From Micrococcales bacterium (GTDB lineage: Bacteria > Actinomycetota > Actinomycetes > Actinomycetales > Dermatophilaceae): a stretch of DNA of 5,108 bases. Shown piece after piece: positions 1-5,108 of the stretch. The notes below the pieces were generated by a model. That model was not told the origin of the DNA and did no database searches. It saw nothing but the letters and a program-made list of their open reading frames with translations. The translations under genes were made by a program, and so were the position numbers. Every line of letters begins with the position of its first letter. Position 1 is the first letter of the stretch. The stretch lies in the NCBI GenBank assembly GCA_003157445.1, contig PMJN01000412.1, forward strand, positions 1 to 5,108. Direction: 5' to 3'.

Positions 1-738
1 GGTGTAGTCAGAGGTGTACGGCACGGTGTCGGCCCACGAGCCCATCGTTAGGTAGGCGTCCTCAGCGTCGAAGACCGTCCCGTCCAGAAAATCGACCGGC
101 TCACCGTCAAACGCCTTCTCCTGCATAATCTGCGCGACGGCGCCGGTCAGCGCCTCCAGGGTCGGGAAACGGAGATGGCGCAGCCGCACGAAGGGATGGA
201 TCGGCTCAAGGTCGATGACCAGACGCAAGGCGTAGCCCAGGGTCCCGTAGGAGTTGGGAAAGGCGTGGAACAGATCGCTGTGCTCGCCCACAGGGTGTGC
301 CACGACAATTTCGCCCGCGCCGGTCAAGATCTCCATCTCGCGCACGGACTCGTGGGGCAACCCATTTCGGAAGCTGCTGGACTCGATGCCCAGGCCGGTC
401 ACCGCGCCACCGATGGTGATGGTCTTCAGCTGCGGCACGACCAGTGGCATCAGTCCGTGGGCCAGGGTTGCGTCTACAAGACGCTCATAGGTGGTCATGG
501 CCTGGACCTCGGCGATGCGCAATACCGGATCGACCGAGATGACCTTGTCCAGACCCGACACGTCCAGACCCGGACCGCCGCTCCGCTCGCGAGATCGAAA
601 GAGGTTGGAGGTGCGTTTGGTGAGTCGTACAGGCGATCCTGGGGCAATCGCGGCGTACTGACGCATCAGACGCTCGCGCGCCTGGTCATGTCCTGAATTG
701 GTGGCGAGCCCCTCTCTGGCTCGGGCCAGATCTCTCAT
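1..738 (-). CDS. FAD-binding oxidoreductase, DHCR24/TmsA-like (N-terminal 246 residues; 3' end outside window)
   Basis: The frame is open from ATG at 738-736 to the window edge, 246 codons with no stop, so the C-terminal part is missing. Residues about 36-170 read as an FAD_binding_4 (PCMH-type) domain: [13 protein letters not shown] at 36-48, [14 protein letters not shown] around 58-71, the glycine-rich [15 protein letters not shown] at 108-122, and [19 protein letters not shown] at about 151-169. The GxGIESSS block and the SDLF..P.SYGTLG block closely resemble delta24-sterol reductase (DHCR24) and the actinobacterial FAD protein TmsA/BfaA, which with a SAM methyltransferase makes 10-methyl (tuberculostearic) fatty acids. 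The family is seen in the sequence; the lipid role is inference, because the neighbour that would carry the methyltransferase lies beyond position 1. No signal peptide or membrane segment is visible, so it is probably cytosolic or peripheral. There is no Shine-Dalgarno before the ATG, and a -10-like hexamer lies 6 bp upstream, which suggests a leaderless transcript. It is divergent from the alcohol dehydrogenase. Confidence 0.88.
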   Translation of the reverse strand, partial: MRDLARAREGLATNSGHDQARERLMRQYAAIAPGSPVRLTKRTSNLFRSRERSGGPGLDVSGLDKVISVDPVLRIAEVQAMTTYERLVDATLAHGLMPLVVPQLKTITIGGAVTGLGIESSSFRNGLPHESVREMEILTGAGEIVVAHPVGEHSDLFHAFPNSYGTLGYALRLVIDLEPIHPFVRLRHLRFPTLEALTGAVAQIMQEKAFDGEPVDFLDGTVFDAEDAYLTMGSWADTVPYTSDYT

Positions 739-744
739 GAGCGG

Positions 745-774
745 AGCCTAAACAGATTTGGTTGCCCCGAGCAA
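745..774 (-). promoter_or_regulatory. Candidate sigma70-type promoter giving a leaderless transcript of the FAD oxidoreductase
   Basis: On the minus strand TTGCTC (774-769) is followed after 18 bp by TAGGCT (750-745), a match to the actinobacterial TANNNT -10. Only CCGCTC separates it from the ATG at 738, so transcription would start at or next to the start codon. The absence of a ribosome binding site before this ATG agrees. An inverted repeat, GTTGC-N5-GCAAC (761-775), overlaps the -35 hexamer and could be a regulator site. The prediction rests on sequence pattern only. Confidence 0.4.
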
Positions 775-805
775 CGGTTAGACGCTCGTATCTTCAGAAT
801 TTCAT

Positions 806-821
806 CGATACTGAGTTATCG
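806..821. promoter_or_regulatory. Short inverted repeat CGATA-N6-TATCG before the alcohol dehydrogenase
   Basis: A perfect 5-bp inverted repeat with a 6-bp spacer (CGATA ctgagt TATCG) ends 25 bp before the GTG start of the alcohol dehydrogenase. Its size and place would suit a dimeric repressor operator, or it may be chance, since 5-bp arms are short. I see no convincing -35/-10 pair for the plus-strand gene; TATCTT at 789-794 is the best -10-like hexamer but lacks a good -35. Confidence 0.2.
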
Positions 822-836
822 GCCCAGCGACGATGC

Positions 837-841
837 GGAGG
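837..841 (+). promoter_or_regulatory. Ribosome binding site GGAGG deciding the GTG start at 847
   Basis: GGAGG lies 5 bp before GTG at 847-849, but 17 bp before the first in-frame ATG at 859. The spacing therefore favours the GTG as the true start of the alcohol dehydrogenase. Confidence 0.7.
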
Positions 842-846
842 ACTTC

Positions 847-1863
847 GTGACGAACAAGATGCGTGCCTGGGTGGTATGCGACCCCCAGCCGATCAATCAG
901 TCCCCGCTGGCCTTGGTCGAGCGTCCAGTGCCGGTTCCTACCCGAGGCGAGGTGCTTGTCCGGGTCCGGGCCTGCGGAGTCTGCCGCACCGACCTGCACC
1001 TGGCTGAGGGTGAGCTGCAACCTCGCCACGCCAGGGTGGTCCCCGGGCACGAGGTAGTCGGCGAGGTCGTCCAGCTCGGAGAGGGTGCCGACCGTTTCCT
1101 GGCAGGCGACCGCATCGGCATCGCCTGGTTGAGGCACACGTGCGGGGTATGCAGGTGGTGCCGATCCGGTCGCGAGAACCTGTGCCAGGAGTCGAAGTAC
1201 ACCGGATGGGACGCGGACGGGGGATATGGCGAGTTCGCTGTGGTACCGGAGGATTTCGCCTACCGGATACCTACGTCGTTTACTGACGAGCAGGCCGCAC
1301 CGCTACTGTGCGCGGGGATCATTGGCTACCGCTCTCTGCTGCGCGCACAGCTGCCTGCAGGAGGTCGGCTCGGGATCTACGGGTTCGGCGCAAGCGCGCA
1401 CCTGGCCGCGCAGGTGGCCATCGCCCAGGGCGCGGAGGTGCACGTACTGACCCGCGGCGAAGAGGCTCGCGAGCTCGCCACGCGGCTGGGCGCGGCCTCT
1501 GTGGGTGGACCGTTCGACCCGGCACCAGTACTCCTGGACTCGGCGATCATATTCGCGCCGGCCGGAGCGCTGGTGCCACTTGCACTGGAGTCCCTGGGCC
1601 CCAACGGGACGTTGGCCCTGGCCGGCATCCACATGAGCGACATTCCGGCTCTGAACTATCAGCGCCATCTGTTCCAGGAGCGAACCGTCTGTAGCGTGAC
1701 CAGCAACACCCGCCGCGACGGCGAGGAGTTCATGGTTTTGGCGCAGCGCCTCGGGGTCCAGGTCACGACAACACCCGTCCCGTTCGAGCAGGCAGACCAG
1801 GGGTTGCGTGACCTCGCCCAGGGGCGCGTGCGGGGCGCTGCAGTTCTGATGATGACCAGATAG
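847..1863 (+). CDS. Zinc-dependent alcohol dehydrogenase, AdhA-like
   Basis: A complete 338-residue medium-chain dehydrogenase/reductase. It would oxidise an alcohol, or reduce an aldehyde, with a nicotinamide cofactor in the cytosol; the substrate cannot be told from sequence. Residues 1-150 form the GroES-like domain. Probable catalytic zinc ligands are Cys46 (in GVCRTDLH), His68 with Glu69 (PGHE) and Cys155 (LLCAG). The structural zinc is held by Cys99, Cys102, Cys105 and Cys113. The Rossmann fold follows with GFGASAH at 179-185. The residues after the second strand are Thr202-Arg203, with no acidic residue, which leans towards NADP(H) (inference). [12 protein letters not shown] at 119-130 and the GFGASAH variant place it with actinobacterial AdhA-type proteins such as M. 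tuberculosis Rv1862. Length and all metal ligands are as expected, so it should be active. It starts at GTG behind GGAGG, is divergent from the FAD oxidoreductase and converges on the DUF72 gene. Confidence 0.95.
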   Translation: MTNKMRAWVVCDPQPINQSPLALVERPVPVPTRGEVLVRVRACGVCRTDLHLAEGELQPRHARVVPGHEVVGEVVQLGEGADRFLAGDRIGIAWLRHTCGVCRWCRSGRENLCQESKYTGWDADGGYGEFAVVPEDFAYRIPTSFTDEQAAPLLCAGIIGYRSLLRAQLPAGGRLGIYGFGASAHLAAQVAIAQGAEVHVLTRGEEARELATRLGAASVGGPFDPAPVLLDSAIIFAPAGALVPLALESLGPNGTLALAGIHMSDIPALNYQRHLFQERTVCSVTSNTRRDGEEFMVLAQRLGVQVTTTPVPFEQADQGLRDLAQGRVRGAAVLMMTR

Positions 1864-1908
1864 GCGACGACTGGCTGGGCCGCGTCGAAGTCGACAGATG
1901 AGCCTGCC
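1864..1908. other. Short convergent intergenic gap, no clear terminator
   Basis: Only 45 bp separate the stops of the alcohol dehydrogenase and the DUF72 gene. It contains the near-palindrome GTCGA-AG-TCGAC (1884-1895), whose 2-nt loop is too tight for a normal hairpin and which has no U-tract on either side. I cannot support an intrinsic terminator here. Confidence 0.5.
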
Positions 1909-2856
1909 TCACACGGGCTGCTGCAGCCTGTGGACACCAAGCCGGTTTGCGAGCGCCATGGCATCGAACGGTGCGTGAACCTTCGCGTCGTTGTCGAAGT
2001 ACACAAACACCTCGCGCTCGCGCACGGGTGCCGCCGGGCCCAGCGTGCGCCCGTCGCTCGGTGTGCCCCCCATTTGCCACGTGCGCACGCGTGCAGCCCA
2101 ACGGTCCAGTGCGGGATCGCCGTAGCCACTGACGTACAGCGCCTGGTCGCCGTGTAGCCGCACGTACACGAAGTCGGACGTCACGTCGTCCAGCGCTGGC
2201 CACTTGCCTGCCGAGTCGGCACACACCAGCGCGATGTCGTGATCGCGCAGCAGACTTACGAGCTCGACACTCTGGAACGAGATGTGCCGCACCTCCAGCG
2301 CGTGCCGCAACGGTCGGTCGACGTCTGTGGTGGTCACGGCTCGCCCGTCGAGTCTTCGGTCATGCTGGGTCGCCAGCTGTGCAGCCTGGCGCGTGGTGCG
2401 CGGCAGCAGTGCGAAGAACGCGCAGAGACGGTCTGCCTCAAAGCTCAGCGTTGGCGGCAACTGCCATAGGACCGGCCCCAGCTGGTCGCCCAGAAGCAGT
2501 AGTCCTGAGGCGAAGAAGTTGGCCAGCGGCACCTCGACATCGACCAACTTCTTCATGTGCGTGACGAACCGCGGGCCCTTGAGCGAGAAGACGAAGCCGG
2601 GCGGCGTCTGTGCGCGCCACTGTTGGTAGGAGCTTGGTCGCTGAAGTGCATAGAACGAGCCGTTGACCTCGACCGATGCCAGCGAGCGCGAGGCATACTC
2701 GAGCTCGCGTGCCTGGACGAGTCCGGGCGGGTAGAAGACCCCGCGCCAAGGTGGGTAACGCCATCCGGAGATGCCCACGTGGAATGGGCCCGGATCCCAA
2801 CCGCGTTGCGGATCGCCCACGGGCTCGCCGCGATCCCCTAGGCCCGGAGCCAACAT
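1909..2856 (-). CDS. DUF72 domain-containing protein (YecE-like)
   Basis: An apparently complete 315-residue protein of the DUF72 family, which adopts a TIM-barrel-like fold and has no established biochemical role. Conserved blocks appear in order: HVGISGWRY at 26-34, WRGVFYPPGL at 37-46, VNGSFY at 64-69, SLKGPRFVTH at 91-100, LGPVLWQLPP at 126-135, HALEVRHISF at 185-194, IALVCADSAGKWP at 208-220, YVRLHG at 231-236 and VYFDNDAKVHAP at 285-296. The family usually carries a Pro after His in the EVRHPSF block; here it is Ile, a minor change. The ATG at 2856 overlaps the end of the broken PIG-L gene by 19 bp and has no clear Shine-Dalgarno, so expression probably depended on translational coupling. 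A GTG at 2820 (before GDPQRGW) is an alternative start and would leave the first conserved block intact. It is the last gene of the minus-strand block, with its TGA 45 bp from the stop of the convergent dehydrogenase. Confidence 0.93.
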   Translation of the reverse strand: MLAPGLGDRGEPVGDPQRGWDPGPFHVGISGWRYPPWRGVFYPPGLVQARELEYASRSLASVEVNGSFYALQRPSSYQQWRAQTPPGFVFSLKGPRFVTHMKKLVDVEVPLANFFASGLLLLGDQLGPVLWQLPPTLSFEADRLCAFFALLPRTTRQAAQLATQHDRRLDGRAVTTTDVDRPLRHALEVRHISFQSVELVSLLRDHDIALVCADSAGKWPALDDVTSDFVYVRLHGDQALYVSGYGDPALDRWAARVRTWQMGGTPSDGRTLGPAAPVREREVFVYFDNDAKVHAPFDAMALANRLGVHRLQQPV

Positions 2857-3481
2857 AGGCTCTGGGTGTCGGCGAGTATCTCCAGCCGGTGCCTCGCGGC
2901 GCTGGGCGTGGCCTTGACTGCTTCTGCCCGGCTGGCCAGGCGCTGCCGGAGGAAGCTGGTGCCGAACTGCCGGCTCAGCTGGGCCGCGACCGTCTCGGAC
3001 AGGGTCCAGCCCAGAACGGGCAGGTCAAGGGTCTCAGCAGCCAGCAGCCCGGCCGAGGTCGCGGCCACATGCTCGAGGTGATCGCTCAGCGCAGGGGTGT
3101 CAAAGGCCAACAGCCCGTCGGGGTGACAGTAGTGCGCGGCGACGACCACTTCGGTGGCCAGCTTCATCTGGCACGCCTCGCCCCGCCTTTCGTTAGCACA
3201 GTCCTGCATCTGGACCCGGTTCGGGCCAAGCACCTCAGCTGCGCGGGCCTGCTCGGCCCCACGCAGTGTGGCAAGGTCTGCGGGCGCTTCGTCCATCGTC
3301 CAGACCCGGGCGTGGCTCAGACAGATCACCTCGACCCTTGCCCCCGCGCACATGACGCGTCAAGGATGGCGCCAAGACCGTACGACACGTGATCGTGGTG
3401 AGCCATCACCGCCAGCACCGACGTCCAGGCCAGTGGGACATCTGCTCTCCGGCTCCTGCGTGCCATTACCTTGCTGGCCAT
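2838..3481 (-). pseudogene. PIG-L (LmbE-like) family deacetylase, frameshifted and motif-degenerate
   Basis: This family removes acetyl groups from GlcNAc-containing substrates using a single zinc (MshB, Mca and PIG-L are members). ATG at 3481 has GGAG (3490-3487) 5 bp before it. The first frame reads SVLAVMAHHDHVSYGLGAILDA, the usual N-terminal strand and metal motif, then goes out of register. The family sequence resumes in another frame as CAGARVEVICLSH and continues to TAG at 2840-2838. The switch lies in the C5 run at 3341-3345 (G5 on the coding strand); one extra G would restore CARGARVEV exactly. Further damage: the zinc motif HPDDE is HHDHV (codons at 3400-3386), losing the second Asp and the Glu; the downstream GHPDH motif is DHLEH (about 3083-3069), keeping both histidines; and after FGTSF (2966-2952) roughly 18-20 residues of the usual C-terminal region seem missing before RHRLEILADTQSL. 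Family assignment is firm, and loss of function is very likely. The substrate is unknown. It sits between amrB and DUF72. Confidence 0.85.
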
Positions 3482-3602
3482 GGTTGCTCCAAGATGGGGC
3501 GCCGTCCTGACATCGTCAATGTCCGCACGCCCACGAGCATGAGCGCTCTCTCGATTCAAGCACTACCCCTGCCAGATTTCCTCCGGAGACACCACTCGTG
3601 AG
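3482..3602 (-). other. Spacer between the amrB and PIG-L pseudogenes; no amrA found
   Basis: About 120 bp with no open coding signal that I recognise. It holds the GGAG ribosome binding site of the PIG-L gene near its right-to-left end, and an inverted repeat GACAT-N5-ATGTC (3509-3523), which may be chance. In many bacteria the AMMECR1-like gene amrA lies beside amrB; nothing here resembles it, and the space is too small for its roughly 180-200 codons. Confidence 0.5.
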
Positions 3603-4366
3603 CTAAGGCCCCACAGAGGACAGGAAGGCGAACGCGGCATAGCCGACCACCCGCCCCGAGGCTCCTAAAGCGTCGGCAGAGCTGGCACGGTGGAGCAGTC
3701 GCGCGTCCAGCGCTGGCCGGCGCGCCCAGCGCAGCAGACCACGCAGAGCGAACACGCCGCAGAGGTCGCTATGACCAATCGCAGTGACATCCCGGTCCAG
3801 AACGCCTTGGGCGGCATGGCGATCGCGTCGTTGTGCGCTCACCTGATCGAGGTAGTGGGACAGATCGGTGCTGACAACCGCTAGCTCGTCGGCGTCGGCG
3901 CAGACCGTGTCCAGTACGTCGGAAACCTGCGCTCCAGCACGCGCTGCAGGAACGGCAGCTGAACCTCGGTGAGCGCTCCGGTCCGTGAGGATGATCGTCG
4001 ACTTTGCCGCAGTCGTGTCGTTCGGCCAGGGCGATGCAGGTATGGACCTCCACCGGCACCTGGCCGATCGGGGTGGCGAACATTCCCGCCGACGCCACGG
4101 CAATGCCGGTCAGCGGGACGTAGTGGACCGGACCCAGTACAGCGGCACGACGCACGCAACGATGGCGCAAGGGTTTGTATGCCGACGCCGCCACCGAACC
4201 CGAGTAGCCGTAGCCGGTGTGGGGGACCACCACTCGAACCGGCTGGCAGAGATGCATCTGTCCGTAGTCGCGCCTGCGCGAGAAGCGTGTCAACGCTCAC
4301 GGTGAGCTCGTCGGGATCGCCGGGATCGCCGGGATAGAACCAACCTGCGACTGCCGCCGGCCGCAC
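3603..4366 (-). pseudogene. amrB: AmmeMemoRadiSam system protein B (MEMO1 family), multiply frameshifted
   Basis: A MEMO1-family protein, related to class III extradiol dioxygenases and found with AMMECR1 and a radical SAM enzyme in a conserved set of unknown reaction. The family sequence can be followed end to end, but in pieces from three frames. Piece 1, from GTG at 4366: RPAAVAGWFYPGDP to about 4240. Piece 2, about 4245-3968: VVVPHTGYGYSG, AAVLGPVHYVPLTG, FATPIGQVPV, LAERHDCGKVDDHPHGPERS. Piece 3, back in the first frame: EVQLPFLQRVLERRF, about 3968-3930. Piece 4, a third frame: VSDVLDTVCADADELAVV, STDLSHYLDQ, DLCGVFALRGLLRWARR, RVVGYAAFAF, stop TAG at 3605-3603. Around piece 3 to 4 the usual DF.LVPLVVGD segment (about 20 residues) is missing. 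HAGY is HTGY, GPSH is GPVH, and the EHS histidine is Arg. The first metal histidine (codon 4221-4219) and Cys (3761-3759) remain. The first frame carries an extra GDP from a 9-bp repeat. It overlaps the open end of amrS by 77 bp. A complete protein cannot be made from this sequence. Confidence 0.88.
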
Positions 4367-5108
4367 GGAGCCGGACTCCGCACCGCGCCCACCGCCTTTG
4401 GTAGGCGACAGACACCGGCAGGCGGCGCCCGCCCCATCGACCAGCCGGGCCGTCGTACACGCCCGGGATCTGTGTGCCGCACACGCGGCACGTCCCGTCG
4501 TCTTCCAGCAGGTAGGCGGATATGGCGTACCAGTCGCGGACTATAACCTCGGCGCCGCAGCCCGGACAGGTGGTCGTGCCACCCTCCGTGTCGTGCACGT
4601 TGCCGGTGTAGACGTACCGCAGCCCGTTACCAAGAGCGATGCGCCGGGCGCGGGTCAGTGTGGCCGCCGGGGTACTCGGAACGTCCATCATCTTGTTTGC
4701 CGGGTGGAAAGCGGAAAAGTGCAGCGGCATATCGGTATCGAGCTCGGTCGCGATCCAGGCGGTTTCGGCGTCTATCTCTTCAGCTGAGTCGTTACGTCCA
4801 GGGATCAGCAAGGTGGTGATCCCCAGCCACACTTCGGTCTCGTGCCGCAGGTAGCACAACGTATCCAGCACGTCGGCCACCCGCGCGGCGCAGGTTCGAT
4901 GATAGAAGTCCTGCGTGAACCCCTTGATGTCACCGTTGGCAGCATCGATGTGACTGTAGAACGCGGCTCGCGGCTCGGGGCACATGTAGCCGGCGGTGAC
5001 CGCCATCGCCTTGATCCCGATACGGTGGCAGGCATCGGCCACGTCGGCGGCATACTCCCAGACGATCACGGGGTCGTTGTAGGTGAACGCGACACTGCGA
5101 CATCGCGG
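4290..5108 (-). CDS. amrS: AmmeMemoRadiSam system radical SAM enzyme (C-terminal part; 5' end outside window)
   Basis: The frame is open from the right edge through 272 codons to the stop at 4292-4290. A GTG at 5069 is an internal Val in FTYNDPVIVWEY, so the true start lies beyond 5108. The radical SAM CxxxCxxC loop that binds the 4Fe-4S cluster is therefore outside the window. What is visible is the later part of the barrel and C-terminal region of this family: VAFTYNDPVIVWEYAADVA, KAMAVTAGYMCPEPR, HIDAANGDIKGFTQDFY, ITTLLIPGRNDSAEEID, MPLHFSAFHPANKMMDVPS, GLRYVYTGNVHDTEGGTT, then a probable zinc ribbon, CPGCG (residues 181-185, counted from the edge) and CRVCG (207-211). The enzyme acts with AmrB and AmrA on an unestablished reaction. 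Some usually conserved positions differ (DLKAFTE is DIKGFTQ, TRW is TAW). After RRLPVSV (about 4395) the frame continues about 35 residues into an Arg/Ser-rich tail overlapping amrB, probably a lost stop. It may itself be decaying; I cannot tell without the N-terminus. Confidence 0.88.
   Translation of the reverse strand, partial: PRCRSVAFTYNDPVIVWEYAADVADACHRIGIKAMAVTAGYMCPEPRAAFYSHIDAANGDIKGFTQDFYHRTCAARVADVLDTLCYLRHETEVWLGITTLLIPGRNDSAEEIDAETAWIATELDTDMPLHFSAFHPANKMMDVPSTPAATLTRARRIALGNGLRYVYTGNVHDTEGGTTTCPGCGAEVIVRDWYAISAYLLEDDGTCRVCGTQIPGVYDGPAGRWGGRRLPVSVAYQRRWARCGVRLRAAGGSRRLVLSRRSRRSRRAHRER
4313..4335. repeat. Tandem 9-bp repeat GGGATCGCC, about 2.6 copies
   Basis: GGGATCGCC occurs at 4313-4321 and 4322-4330, then GGGAT at 4331-4335. 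On the minus strand it encodes GDPGDP in the amrB frame, where the family normally has a single GDP after FYP, and SRRSRRSRR in the amrS read-through frame. This looks like a slippage expansion of one unit. The multiple of three keeps both frames. Confidence 0.8.
4366..4380 (-). promoter_or_regulatory. amrB ribosome binding site inside a small hairpin
   Basis: On the minus strand CGGAG (4380-4376), TCCGG and CTCCG (4370-4366) form a perfect 5-bp stem with a 5-nt loop. The GGAG is the Shine-Dalgarno 9 bp before the amrB GTG, whose first base closes the stem. Ribosomes finishing amrS would open it, so the arrangement suggests translational coupling of amrB to amrS. Confidence 0.35.

Noticed and set aside
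175..696. A 173-codon open frame on the plus strand
   Set aside because: It lies opposite the FAD oxidoreductase, whose minus-strand translation matches a known family throughout. The plus-strand product has no recognisable motifs.
802..1137. A 111-codon minus-strand frame opposite the start of the alcohol dehydrogenase
   Set aside because: It is antisense to a fully conserved zinc-binding domain, has no motifs and no ribosome binding site; a shadow of GC-rich codon use.
1884..1895. GTCGA-AG-TCGAC as a terminator of the convergent genes
   Set aside because: The loop would be only 2 nt and no T-tract follows on either strand.
2838..3353. A separate 171-residue protein starting at ATG 3353
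   Set aside because: The N-terminal strand and metal motif of the same PIG-L family lie directly upstream in another frame with a good ribosome binding site, so this is the downstream piece of a frameshifted gene.
3509..3523. GACAT-N5-ATGTC as an operator for the PIG-L gene
   Set aside because: Arms of 5 bp are expected by chance, and no promoter elements lie beside it.
3603..4103. A 166-codon minus-strand frame as a stand-alone gene
   Set aside because: Only its later part resembles a protein, the C-terminal half of MEMO1; its first 50 or so codons overlap other AmrB pieces in the wrong frame. It is a fragment of the amrB pseudogene.
3969..4337. Plus-strand open frames of about 100-120 codons opposite amrB
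   Set aside because: Pro/Arg-rich products without motifs, antisense to recognisable MEMO1 sequence; frames left open by GC bias.
5067..5069. GTG at 5069 as the start of amrS
   Set aside because: The codons before it (SVAFTYNDP) are conserved family sequence and stay open to the window edge, so this GTG is an internal Val.

Overview
The window is GC-rich, with dense, tightly packed coding on both strands, and its protein families are typical of a high-GC Gram-positive bacterium (Actinomycetota). Pointers are a DHCR24/TmsA-like FAD oxidase, an AdhA-type zinc alcohol dehydrogenase, a possible leaderless promoter and GTG starts. No species can be named from the sequence. I saw no tRNA, rRNA, CRISPR array or insertion sequence.

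Layout. Left block: 1-738 (minus) is the N-terminal half of an FAD-binding oxidoreductase that runs off the left edge. A 108-bp divergent intergenic region (739-846) follows, with a candidate leaderless promoter and two short inverted repeats. Then comes an intact zinc-dependent alcohol dehydrogenase (847-1863, plus). Right block, all minus and read from right to left: the C-terminal part of the AmmeMemoRadiSam radical SAM enzyme AmrS (5108-4290, 5' end outside the window); its partner AmrB, a MEMO1 homologue (4366-3603), broken by at least three frame changes; a PIG-L family deacetylase (3481-2838) with one frameshift and a degenerate metal motif; and an apparently intact DUF72 protein (2856-1909). 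The DUF72 gene converges on the alcohol dehydrogenase with 45 bp between stops.

How they fit together. The right block looks like a former operon amrS-amrB-(PIG-L)-DUF72, with overlapping or closely spaced genes. Two of its four members are decayed. Besides the frame changes, they have substitutions at residues normally invariant in their families, which indel sequencing errors alone would not produce. The third AmmeMemoRadiSam component, AmrA/AMMECR1, is not in the window; only about 120 bp separate amrB from the PIG-L gene. The open amrS frame reads through the expected end of the protein into an arginine-rich tail across the start of amrB, and DUF72 remains full length. The most notable aspect of the window is therefore erosion of an AmmeMemoRadiSam locus rather than a new system. 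The left block is a separate divergent pair; the FAD oxidase may act in lipid (10-methyl fatty acid) metabolism, but this depends on genes outside the window.
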